A DNA stretch of 64,000 nucleotides, taken from contig JAITWK010000037.1 of assembly GCA_031285295.1 (NCBI GenBank), forward strand, positions 1 through 64,000, written 5' to 3'. Made by a program: the position numbers and the translations under genes. This document shows positions 51,769 to 60,021 of the stretch, piece after piece. Under the pieces are notes generated by a model. It saw only the letters and a program-made list of their open reading frames with translations. It was not told the origin of the DNA and did not search any database. How positions within the stretch are numbered: the first letter of the stretch is position 1; every line of letters begins with the position of its first letter. The stretch comes from Deltaproteobacteria bacterium (GTDB lineage: Bacteria > Desulfobacterota > Desulfovibrionia > Desulfovibrionales > Desulfovibrionaceae).

Positions 51769-53853
51769 TTATTTGCGTTTAAACATTTTTTCCAGCTCAT
51801 CAGCCCCCAACGTCAGCACCGCCGGACGGCCATGCGGGCAAAATTCGCGATCCGGCGTGTCCAGCCATTGCTGGATCAGCCCCAGTGCCTCGTCGCGCGT
51901 AAGCTTTTGCCCGGCCTTGATCGCCCCCTTGCAGGCCATCAATGTAAGCAAATCCCGCAGTCCGTTGCCGCGCCCGGCCAGAGCTGCGCGTAAAAAATCC
52001 CTGGCTTCGGCCCGATCCAGCAAAGGCGGTATGCCCATAATCTGTAGTGACGCCCCGGAACTCTTTAAAGAAAAACCCAGGCCAGCAAGTTCACCCCAAA
52101 GCTGTTGCAGGCGCTCGGCTTCAGCCGGGTGCAGCTGCAAATCCAGAGGCAGGGCCAGAAGCTGTGCCTGACCAGCCCCGGCTTCACGGCTGAAACGATG
52201 CATGAGGATACGCTCGTGCACCGCGTGCTGGTCCAGCAAAAGCAGCTTTTCGCCGCGTAAAACAATAAGATAGGTATCCGCCGCCTGGCCCAGATAGTTC
52301 AGGCCAAAGGGCAGCTCCGACGACGCGGGGCGCTCTTTGGACGCGCGGAACTCAAAAGCTGCTGTTGTCCGCTCGCTAGGCTGGTCAGACTCAATACCTG
52401 CTGTTGTCCGCCCTGTAGACGCATCAGACTCAAAATCCGCTGTGCCGTAATCGGGCTGATCCGCTTGAGGAGGTAAAAACGGTTGAACATCCAAATCAGG
52501 CAAGTCGGACAGCTCTGGCAATTCGGGCAAATCCGGCCGGATAGCCTGATTCGGCAGCCCTGGCGCTTCCGGAAATCCCGCTTCCGCTTTCGTCGTACCG
52601 TAAAACGCGGCTGGCTCGGCAACCGAAGGCTGGAGAAAAGCGTCATAAGAGTCCGCCCTGCTGGCGGGAAATGGCAACAAGCGGGGGCGATCCGCCTCGC
52701 CCCAGAACCCGGCTGGCCTGTCGGCGTTGCCTGAATTGACTGCCCTGCTAGCCCCGCTTGCGTGTACAGGCGGCAACTCTCCGGGCGCGTCAAAGCTCTC
52801 CTGCATGGCGTCCAGGGCGCTTTCCACCGCGTGCAGCACCAGGCCGAACACGGCCCGCTCGTCACGAAAGCGCACTTCGCTTTTGGCCGGGTGCACATTC
52901 ACATCCGCTTCTTCGGGATCAAGCTCCAGAAAAAGCGCCAGTTGCGGATACTCACGGGCCAGCAGCCGCCCCTTGTAGGCCTCACGCGCGGCACGCAGCA
53001 GCAGGCGGTCACTGACGGCCCGGCCATTGACATAAAAAAGCAGGCGATCAGCCTTGATTTGAGCCGCGCCCGGATGCCCGGCCAAGCCGTGGGCACGCAT
53101 GCCGGAACGGCTGAGATCAAAAGACCGCAACCCTGTGCTTATCTGCGGCGGCCAGATTTTTTCCAGGCGCTGCCGCAGACTTTCATTTTTGGCAAAAGCG
53201 CAGACTTCACGCCTACCGGCGTGCAGGCTGAAAGCCGCGTCCGGCCTGGCCAGGGCGGCACGCAGCACCACTTCCTGACAGCGCTTTAGCTCGGTGGCGT
53301 TATTCTTGAGAAATTTCAGACGGGCCGGAACATTGGAAAACAAATCCCGCATTTCCACCAGCGTGCCGTAAGGCAGGGCCGCCGGGCCTTCGGCGGTGAT
53401 CCGGCCAAAATCCACCTCAATGAAAGCGGCGTCCTGACCATCGGCAAGGTTGGTTGCGCCATGCGAATTTGACAGGCCCGCGCGGCTGACCGGGCGGCTG
53501 GTCACGCGCAGGCGGGAAACCGAAGCGATGCTCGGCAGCGCTTCGCCCCGAAATCCGAAACTGCTTACGCGCAAAAGATCATTGAAAGAACGGATCTTGC
53601 TGGTGGCGTGGCTGGTCACGGCCAAGGCCAGTTCAGCGGCCCGGATGCCCGCGCCGTTGTCGCGTACCGAAAGCAGGCTTTGCCCGCCATCCTCGACTTT
53701 GACAAAAATTTCATCCGCCCCGGCATCCAGGCTGTTCTCAAGCAGTTCCTTGAGCACGCTGGCCGGGCGCTCCACCACTTCACCGGCAGCGATCTGATCC
53801 CGCAATTCCGGCGGCAGGAGTTCTATTTTGCGTTCTTGTTGCCTGTTTTGCAT
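51769..53853 (-). CDS. mutL: DNA mismatch repair protein MutL
   Basis: 694-residue MutL. The GHKL ATPase N-domain is intact: IAAGEVVERPASVLKELLENSLDAG (core ENSLDAG), RDNGAGI, TSHATSKI and FGFRGEAL. A long Pro/Ser/Asp-rich linker (about 360-490) leads to the C-terminal dimerisation domain. The nicking-endonuclease motif DQHA(x)2E(x)4E reads DQHAVHERILMH, so the last Glu is His. The ACKGAIKAG, CPHGRP and terminal FKRK motifs are present. Nicking activity therefore needs testing. mutS is not in the window. The 3' end abuts repeat copy 8. Confidence 0.93.
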   Translation of the reverse strand: MQNRQQERKIELLPPELRDQIAAGEVVERPASVLKELLENSLDAGADEIFVKVEDGGQSLLSVRDNGAGIRAAELALAVTSHATSKIRSFNDLLRVSSFGFRGEALPSIASVSRLRVTSRPVSRAGLSNSHGATNLADGQDAAFIEVDFGRITAEGPAALPYGTLVEMRDLFSNVPARLKFLKNNATELKRCQEVVLRAALARPDAAFSLHAGRREVCAFAKNESLRQRLEKIWPPQISTGLRSFDLSRSGMRAHGLAGHPGAAQIKADRLLFYVNGRAVSDRLLLRAAREAYKGRLLAREYPQLALFLELDPEEADVNVHPAKSEVRFRDERAVFGLVLHAVESALDAMQESFDAPGELPPVHASGASRAVNSGNADRPAGFWGEADRPRLLPFPASRADSYDAFLQPSVAEPAAFYGTTKAEAGFPEAPGLPNQAIRPDLPELPELSDLPDLDVQPFLPPQADQPDYGTADFESDASTGRTTAGIESDQPSERTTAAFEFRASKERPASSELPFGLNYLGQAADTYLIVLRGEKLLLLDQHAVHERILMHRFSREAGAGQAQLLALPLDLQLHPAEAERLQQLWGELAGLGFSLKSSGASLQIMGIPPLLDRAEARDFLRAALAGRGNGLRDLLTLMACKGAIKAGQKLTRDEALGLIQQWLDTPDREFCPHGRPAVLTLGADELEKMFKRK

Positions 53854-53965
53854 TATGGAAGGACATTATCCTGTAACAGCGCCATGGTAAAGAAAATAGC
53901 GTGTTTACCATTGCCAGACGCCCGGCAAGGCACTATATTAAGAGGCATTAGAAAGGAGAAGCGCG

Positions 53966-54328
53966 ATGAATCATTTGTTGAAGCAATTGAGTGAAGCCCT
54001 GCTGTCCTCTCCTTCCCTTGATCCTGCTGGCGCAGGTGACCAGGCGAATTCCGCTGGTAGCGGTACCAACTGCTATGACCCGGAAATGCTTTATGTGGAG
54101 TGCCGCAAATGCGGCAACCCGATCATGTGGGAGCCGGGGCGAACCACCGCCATTCTGGCCCGTTCTTGCGTCAGCCCGGCCCTGGTTGATGAGCATTGCA
54201 TGATTATTTCCGATGGTTGCCGAAACTGCTCGCCGCATGCGGATGTTTTTGCCCTTTCGATCGTGCGTCTGGCAAGTATCAGCGCCCAGGACTTGCTTCT
54301 AATGCACTCGACTGGCGGCAACGCCTGA
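53966..54328 (+). CDS. Small cysteine-containing protein, unknown
   Basis: 120-residue protein I do not recognise. A good ribosome site (AAAGGAG, 6-8 bases before ATG) supports expression. The middle has CRKCG (about residues 46-50) and later CRNC (about 85-88), plus single cysteines, which could make a zinc site. There is no signal peptide or membrane span. It lies 113 bases from the divergent mutL start and is followed by a shortened repeat element. The coding signal is moderate; it may be a lineage-specific gene. Confidence 0.6.
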   Translation: MNHLLKQLSEALLSSPSLDPAGAGDQANSAGSGTNCYDPEMLYVECRKCGNPIMWEPGRTTAILARSCVSPALVDEHCMIISDGCRNCSPHADVFALSIVRLASISAQDLLLMHSTGGNA

Positions 54329-54330
54329 GT

Positions 54331-54397
54331 TAGTACCTCATTTTGACGTGATGCGGCGTCAGATATAGTTTTTGCCTGATGACAAAAGCAGGCGCTA
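54331..54397. repeat. Shortened, degenerate intergenic palindrome
   Basis: 67 bp, arms TAGTACCT/AGGCGCTA and inner GGCGTCAG segment of the family; the core is absent. It begins 3 bases after the stop of the small cysteine protein. Confidence 0.5.
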
Positions 54398-54432
54398 CCC
54401 GATGCGCTCAAATTGAGGGACTATTAAAAACC

Positions 54433-56871
54433 ATGTTTTTATCATTTGTTATCAATATCCGCCTACTTTTCTGCCTGTGGCTGGCTCTCTGTCTGCTTGT
54501 CCCGCAAGCCGCGTCAGCGGCAACTGAGACGGGTGCGTCAGCGGCAACTGAGCCGGTCGCGCAAGAGCAGACAGACTCAACCCTGGTTGATCAAACCGTT
54601 AATACCGTTATTGATCAGGTGGTTACTGAAAACTCCCTGGCCGATGTCTGGTTGCTCCGGGCCGAAGACCTTGCTTCTGTCATCAATGATACCGACAAGC
54701 TGATGAAAAACACGGAGGGGCAGGCCGCCGAGCTTGCCGCCGAATTGCAGAGTGCCAGAAGCAAACTGAGCAGGCTGACCGGTCTTTTCCAGGCCTCACG
54801 CGGGCATCCGACCGAACAGCTTACCCTGGTGCGGCAGCTGCATGTTTTGCATGACAATCTTGAGCAACGCACCAGGCCGCTGCAACACCTGGCCGCTTCT
54901 CTGAGCAGGCAGCTCTCCGAAACTATCGCCTCGCGCCAGGATTTTGAAACTCTCCAAAAAGAGGATGCAGCAGCAGATCAGGCCAACCTGACCAGCCTGA
55001 ATCAATACCGCGCCACGCTTGGTCTGGCCGAACAGCGGCTGGCCGAGGCTTCCAAGCAACTGAAAGCAGCCATCGGTCCGGCCGAGAGCCTGCTGGCCCG
55101 CCTGAGCGAAACTGTGGCGGAAATGGAGCAAAGCCTGGGCGGTATTTGGGAAGGTTACTATCTTACGCCTTCGGACGCCGACCTGGACGCCCTGACCTCC
55201 ACGCCGGATCTGCTGTCCGCCTGGTTAAACTCGCTGGATTCTCGCCTCGGCTTCGCCTATCCCCACACTTCGGATGATTGGTTATCTGTAGCCAAAAGCT
55301 TTGCGGTTACACTGGTAATAATGGTACTGCTGGGATTTTTGGCGCGGCACGGCTCCTGCACCCTGCCGTCGCGCTGGCGGCGGGCCTGCGAACAATCCAT
55401 ACACAGCGCCTGGGTGCTGCTCGGCCTGGGGCTGGCTATACTCATGGCCTCCATAAACCAAAACGGCGGCTTTTATTTCGGCTTCATACCGCCGGGAGCG
55501 CTGCTGCTGATCGCCGGGATGGCCTCACTTAGCTGGCGGCTGCGTGTGGCCGTTTTGCCGGTACTTGAAAAACAAAATTCGCCGTTCAGGCTCCTTTATC
55601 TGCCAGCCGCCCTTGGCGTAATCATGCTCTTTGCGGATTTGCCAACTCGCGTGCTGGGCCTGGCCTGGGGTTTGACCATACTGGCCTTTTTAATCCTGAT
55701 TTTCCGCCTGAAACGCAAATTGCGCCACGATAAAACCCCGCCGCTGGAGCGTTTTGCCCGCAGTTGCGCCTTTTATTTCGGCCTGGCCTCGCTGTTGCTG
55801 GCCTTTCTGGGTTACGCCCGTCTGGCCGTTCTGCTTTTCATAGCCATGTTCGCCCTGGTCAATCTGCTCATTTTGGGCCGCGCCCTGATGGCGCTTTTGC
55901 GCGTACTCGTAGAGCGCCGATTCCCGGAACAGGAAAAACCGCTGCGCAGTGCCATTGCCCAGGCCCTCAGCATTCCGCTGGCCTGGCTGCTCTCGCTTAT
56001 CTGCGTATTGCCCTGGATTTGGGCCGTGCCGGGCGCTTCTTACCTTATCCGAAATTTTTCCGGGGCCAGCTATACCATTGGCGGGGCTTCCTTCAATTTT
56101 TCGCGTCTTTTGCTCATCGTCCTGCTGTTTTTCATCTCCCGCTCACTGATTAGCCTGGGCCACGCCTCGCTGACCAGCCTGCCCGATCGGCTGCCCCAGC
56201 TTGAGCGCGGCGTCATTCCGCCCTTGCGTGTCATGTACCGTTATCTGGTCTGGGTCATCTTCGCCATGACGGCGCTGGGGCTTCTGGGCGTGAATCTTAC
56301 CAGCCTGGCCGTGGTGGCCGGTGGGCTCAGCGTGGGTATTGGCCTGGGGATGCAGAATCTTTTCAGCAATCTGACAAGCGGGCTGATGCTGATTTTCGGG
56401 CGCAGCATCCTGGTGGGCGACTGGATTGACGTGAACGGAGTGGCCGGCACGGTCAAAGAGGTCAACATCCGCTCCACCGTGCTGGAAACAGCCGAGCGTT
56501 CTCTGGTTTATTTACCCAACTCCAACCTGATGGCCGGGCAGTTCACCAACTGGACGCGCGGCAACCGCTATTTGCGGCAAAGTATTCTGGTGGGCGTGAG
56601 TTACAGCGCGGATACGGCCCTGGCGGCCAAACTGCTGCTTGATTGCGCCCACGAGCATCCGCATGTGCTGAAGCACCCTCCGGCAGCGGTATTTTTTGAT
56701 AACTTCGCGGACAGCGCGCTCACTTTCAAACTGAATGTCTTTATTGATGATTTTGATCACGCCCCGAATACGCTTTCGGAATTGCGCTTCAAAATCAATG
56801 AGCAGTTCAAGGCGAACGGCATTGAGATACCCTTCCCGCAGATGGATATCCATCTGGAAAAACATCTATAA
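54433..56871 (+). CDS. MscS-family mechanosensitive channel with long periplasmic domain (MscK/KefA-like)
   Basis: 812-residue inner-membrane channel that releases solutes on hypo-osmotic shock. A signal sequence (about 5-32) is followed by a periplasmic coiled-coil domain (about 60-280), then roughly ten hydrophobic spans. The conserved MscS pore and beta domain comes last: VVAGGLSVGIGLGMQNLFSN (core GLGMQNL), SGLMLIFGRSI, VGDWIDVNGVAGTVKEVNIRST (core GTVKEVNIRST) and PNSNLMAGQFTNW. The length fits the MscK/YbdG-large class. A 10-residue unit near the signal cleavage is duplicated (TETGASAATE). ATG 54433 chosen; ATG 54379 is in frame. It ends 2 bases from the convergent prdR-like gene with no terminator between. 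Confidence 0.9.
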   Translation: MFLSFVINIRLLFCLWLALCLLVPQAASAATETGASAATEPVAQEQTDSTLVDQTVNTVIDQVVTENSLADVWLLRAEDLASVINDTDKLMKNTEGQAAELAAELQSARSKLSRLTGLFQASRGHPTEQLTLVRQLHVLHDNLEQRTRPLQHLAASLSRQLSETIASRQDFETLQKEDAAADQANLTSLNQYRATLGLAEQRLAEASKQLKAAIGPAESLLARLSETVAEMEQSLGGIWEGYYLTPSDADLDALTSTPDLLSAWLNSLDSRLGFAYPHTSDDWLSVAKSFAVTLVIMVLLGFLARHGSCTLPSRWRRACEQSIHSAWVLLGLGLAILMASINQNGGFYFGFIPPGALLLIAGMASLSWRLRVAVLPVLEKQNSPFRLLYLPAALGVIMLFADLPTRVLGLAWGLTILAFLILIFRLKRKLRHDKTPPLERFARSCAFYFGLASLLLAFLGYARLAVLLFIAMFALVNLLILGRALMALLRVLVERRFPEQEKPLRSAIAQALSIPLAWLLSLICVLPWIWAVPGASYLIRNFSGASYTIGGASFNFSRLLLIVLLFFISRSLISLGHASLTSLPDRLPQLERGVIPPLRVMYRYLVWVIFAMTALGLLGVNLTSLAVVAGGLSVGIGLGMQNLFSNLTSGLMLIFGRSILVGDWIDVNGVAGTVKEVNIRSTVLETAERSLVYLPNSNLMAGQFTNWTRGNRYLRQSILVGVSYSADTALAAKLLLDCAHEHPHVLKHPPAAVFFDNFADSALTFKLNVFIDDFDHAPNTLSELRFKINEQFKANGIEIPFPQMDIHLEKHL

Positions 56872-56873
56872 AA

Positions 56874-58244
56874 TTATTTCGGTATGCCGTATTCCGCCAT
56901 CTTATTATAGAGAGTTGCTCGCGGAATATTGAGCATGGCAGCGGTTTTTGATTTGTTGCCCTTGCAGGTCTCCAGGGCTTTTTTAATGCGCTCGGTTTCC
57001 AGTTGCCGGGTAGCGGCGGCAAGATCCAGCCCGCTCAGATCCGCGCCATGTCCGGCTTCGCTATGAGCAGACGTGATGTATTCCGGCAGATTGTCCCGCT
57101 CAATGCTTTTGCCGTTGCTGGTCACCACCAGGTTCTCCACCACGTTCATCAGTTCACGCACATTGCCCGGCCAGTTGTAAGCGCAGAGCAGGCGCACGGC
57201 ATCGGGATCAATGGGGGCTGCCGGGCGGCCATTGCGCTGGGCAAAAGCACGCATAAAATGATCGATGAGCAGCGGCACGTCCTGACGGCGATCGCGCAAC
57301 GACGGCAAGGTGATCTCCACCACATTGAGCCGGTAGTACAAGTCCTCGCGAAAGCGCCCCTGTGCCATCATTTGCTTGAGATTGCGGTTGGTGGCCGAAA
57401 TGACGCGCACATCCACCCGCAGGGGGCTTTCGCCGCCCACCCTGACGATCTCGTGTTCCTGCAGGACGCGTAAAAGCTTGGCCTGGGCCGAAAAAGGCAT
57501 TTCGCCAATTTCATCCAGAAAAACGGTGCCGCCGTTGGCCAGTTCAAAAAAACCGGCCTTGCCCTTTCGGCTGGCTCCGGTGAAAGCGCCGGGCGCATAG
57601 CCGAAAAATTCTGATTCAAACAGTTCCGAAGGAATGGCGCTACAGTTGATTGGAATGAACAATCCCTCACGGCCGCTAAGTTCGTGAATGCCGCGTGCGA
57701 ACACTTCCTTGCCGGTACCGCTTTCGCCGGTGATCATCACATTGGTATGGGTGGGCGCGATTTGGGCAGCGGCATTGATCTTTTTGCGAAAACCGGCGTC
57801 CTTGCCTATAATGCCGGACAAAATACCGGAAGACTTCTTCATCTCGTTTTCAAGATAGCTCAGCCTGGCCTGGGCTTTTTCCAGATCCGCATAAAGGCGC
57901 ATTACCTCGTTATAATCGCGGTCAGTGGAAATAACCCCTTTGAATTCACCATCCAGATAAAGCGGCATGGCGCTGATCAGGATATGCGTATCGGCCTTGT
58001 CTCTGGGCATATGCGAGACGTTTTCACGGGCTTCTCTGGTGGCCCGTACCTTGTCCAGCAAGGCGTTGGGAAAAAACTTTTTCAGCGGCTTGCCGATAAT
58101 GTCGCCGCCCAAAACATTATAAATTTTTTCCGCGCCGGGGTTCCAGATGGTCACGATGCCGTTTTCGTCTATACCGCAAACAGCTTCATGGATGCTGGCC
58201 GCCAGGGCGCGCATGTTTTCCAGCAAAAGATCCTTGTTGGGCAT
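56874..58244 (-). CDS. prdR: PAS-containing sigma-54-dependent activator, probable PrdR
   Basis: 456-residue enhancer-binding protein. An N-terminal PAS domain (about 10-120; VCGIDENGIVTIWNPGAE) is followed by a coiled linker, an AAA+ domain with Walker A GESGTGKE, an intact GAFTGA sigma-54 loop and Walker B VFLDEIGEM, then a Fis-type HTH ending (NKSKTAAMLNIPRATLYNK). It starts divergently from prdC. In Clostridioides difficile PrdR, a sigma-54 activator, responds to proline and drives the prd genes; position and architecture suggest the same here. ATG 58244 has AGG 5 bases upstream; an in-frame extension to 58328 is unlikely. The gene name is an inference from context. Confidence 0.8.
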   Translation of the reverse strand: MPNKDLLLENMRALAASIHEAVCGIDENGIVTIWNPGAEKIYNVLGGDIIGKPLKKFFPNALLDKVRATREARENVSHMPRDKADTHILISAMPLYLDGEFKGVISTDRDYNEVMRLYADLEKAQARLSYLENEMKKSSGILSGIIGKDAGFRKKINAAAQIAPTHTNVMITGESGTGKEVFARGIHELSGREGLFIPINCSAIPSELFESEFFGYAPGAFTGASRKGKAGFFELANGGTVFLDEIGEMPFSAQAKLLRVLQEHEIVRVGGESPLRVDVRVISATNRNLKQMMAQGRFREDLYYRLNVVEITLPSLRDRRQDVPLLIDHFMRAFAQRNGRPAAPIDPDAVRLLCAYNWPGNVRELMNVVENLVVTSNGKSIERDNLPEYITSAHSEAGHGADLSGLDLAAATRQLETERIKKALETCKGNKSKTAAMLNIPRATLYNKMAEYGIPK

Positions 58245-58328
58245 GAACCTAACCTTGATTATTATTTTGCCTGAAGTATTTTCAGGCTTTAACTGATAAA
58301 GATAAATAAAGAATATGCAAGATTCCAC

Positions 58329-58662
58329 TACCCGTTAAGCGGCCTGTTGTCCAGAAATATGTCCAAATTCTTTACAGCTGTATTCCAAACGACACTTTTG
58401 GACGGCCCGGCGAGCAGCCTTGAGGCAGACCAAAGCGACTGGCGGAAAAAATGTAATATATTTGTGCGATAATACAATATGTTACAATATTACGTTTTAT
58501 ACGTCAGTTCGTGAAAAATTTAGCATGGAACTTGCATTTATAACGCTGTCAAAAAGTCGAATAGATTTTTTGAATGCAAACAAAGCTCGGCAATTTGCAA
58601 AACCAATAAGCCGAAAAGGCTTCCCGCTCTTGGGAAAAGTTAAATAATCGGAGGATGCAGCT
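58329..58662. other. prdR-prdC divergent regulatory region
   Basis: 334 bases without a gene. It contains a dyad TTGT-N8-ACAA at 58462-58477, overlapping two direct copies of TACAATAT 10 bases apart (58473 and 58483) inside a larger GTAATAT...ATATTAC inverted pattern. These are candidate upstream activator sites. A -24/-12 type promoter follows, then a leader of roughly 115 bases with a small AAGCC/GGCTT hairpin near 58605-58620. Confidence 0.55.
58521..58536 (+). promoter_or_regulatory. Candidate sigma-54 promoter for the prd operon
   Basis: TAGCATGGAACTTGCA matches the -24/-12 consensus TGGCAYR-N4-TTGCW at every defined position except one (A for the first G). Spacing between the two elements is exact. 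Transcription would start near 58547, before prdC. A sigma-54 activator gene lies next door and a dyad lies 45-60 bases upstream, where an activator would bind. Confidence 0.65.
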
Positions 58663-59973
58663 TTGGCCAAAAACTACAAACTTCTGCTTAAGCAGAGCAT
58701 TGGCGGACCCGCCAAGCCGCTTGTGAAAAACGGCGCAACTGTAAAAAAAGGGACACTTCTGGCCCAGCCCGAAGGTCTCGGTGTTCCCCTGCACGCCAGT
58801 GTCAGCGGTAAAATCACCGAAATTACCGATACCTACATCATGATTGCCGCCGACGCCAAACAGAGCGCGGATTTCGAACCCATTGCCAAGTCCGACAGCA
58901 TTGTGGAAATGGTCAAGGCCGCTGGTATCTGCGGCATGGGCGGCGCAGGCTTCCCCACCTATGTAAAACTCGGCACCGACCTCAAGGGCGGCGCCATTGT
59001 GATCAACGCGGTTGAGTGCGAGCCGCTGCTCAAGCACAACATCAAGCAGGTTATTGCCCAGCCGGAAAAAATCCGCCGCGGCATTCAGCTTGCCATGCAG
59101 GCCACCAACGCCGGACGCTGCCTTTTCGCCATCAAGGAAAAGAACGCCGAAGCCATAGCCGCTTTCAAAAAAGTGATCAAAGACGGCGACAACATTGAAG
59201 TTCGCGCCCTGCCCGATCTTTACCCCATGGGTGAAGAACGCGCCATCATCCGCGAAACCATGGGCGTAATGCTGGGCGTTGACCAGTTGCCCGCCGTGGC
59301 CGGCGCTGTTATCCTCAACGTGGAAACCGTTGCCCGCATAGCCGAAGCCGTTGACGAAAGACGTCCGGTCATCTCCAAAGACCTCACCGTTGTCGGCAAG
59401 GTTGGCAAAGACCGCGAATCGCATGTCTTCCTTGATATTCCCATCGGAACCCCGGTGCAGGAACTTCTCGATATGGTTGGCGGAATTGACGGCGAATACG
59501 GCGAAATCATCATGGGCGGCCCCTTCACCGGCAAGAGCTGCACCCCTGAAGACGTGGTTGTCAAAACCACTGGCGGCATCATTGTCACCATGGAATTCCT
59601 GAACGAAAAGCGCCCGCTCGGCCTCCTGGTTTGCGCCTGTGGCGCCAACGAAGCCCGTCTGCGCGAAATCGCCGGGAAGATGAACGCCAATGTTGTGGGC
59701 GTGCAGAAATGCAAGCAGGCCCAGGACGTGCGCGGTGCGCTCAAGTGCGAAAACCCGGGCAACTGCCCCGGCCAGGCCGAAAAGATCATGGAGCTGCGCA
59801 AAGCCGGCGCCCAGGCCGTGCTGTGCAGCAACTGCAGCGACTGCACCAACACCGTTATGTGCGTTGCCCCGAAACTGAAAATGGCCGTGCACCACGAAAC
59901 CGACCACGTTATGCGTACTGTCGGGCATGCGCTTATCCGCCGCCTGCCCATTGAAGAATGCAAAGCTAACTAG
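58663..59973 (+). CDS. prdC: PrdC, RnfC-like electron transfer protein of proline reductase
   Basis: 436-residue homologue of the soluble part of RnfC (NADH/FMN-binding), thought to pass electrons from NADH or Rnf to D-proline reductase. GICGMGGAGFPTYVK (86-100) is the RnfC-type motif, followed by INAVECEPLL. The C-terminal part is cysteine-rich: CACGANEAR, CENPGNC, CSNCSDCTNTVMC. It has no in-frame UGA. The TTG start at 58663 is strongly supported by CGGAGG 8 bases upstream. Codons are heavily biased to the GCC/GGC/ATC type, as in highly expressed genes. It is first in the prd operon after the sigma-54-like promoter. Confidence 0.88.
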   Translation: MAKNYKLLLKQSIGGPAKPLVKNGATVKKGTLLAQPEGLGVPLHASVSGKITEITDTYIMIAADAKQSADFEPIAKSDSIVEMVKAAGICGMGGAGFPTYVKLGTDLKGGAIVINAVECEPLLKHNIKQVIAQPEKIRRGIQLAMQATNAGRCLFAIKEKNAEAIAAFKKVIKDGDNIEVRALPDLYPMGEERAIIRETMGVMLGVDQLPAVAGAVILNVETVARIAEAVDERRPVISKDLTVVGKVGKDRESHVFLDIPIGTPVQELLDMVGGIDGEYGEIIMGGPFTGKSCTPEDVVVKTTGGIIVTMEFLNEKRPLGLLVCACGANEARLREIAGKMNANVVGVQKCKQAQDVRGALKCENPGNCPGQAEKIMELRKAGAQAVLCSNCSDCTNTVMCVAPKLKMAVHHETDHVMRTVGHALIRRLPIEECKAN

Positions 59974-60021
59974 ATTGTTTTTTCACCAACTGCCTTAACG
60001 CAACTTATAAGGAGAACCAGT

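Noticed and set aside
58438-58454. TGGCGGAAAAAATGTA as the sigma-54 promoter of prdC
   Set aside because: The -24 half fits, but the -12 half is ATGTA rather than TTGCW. The site at 58521 is far closer to consensus.
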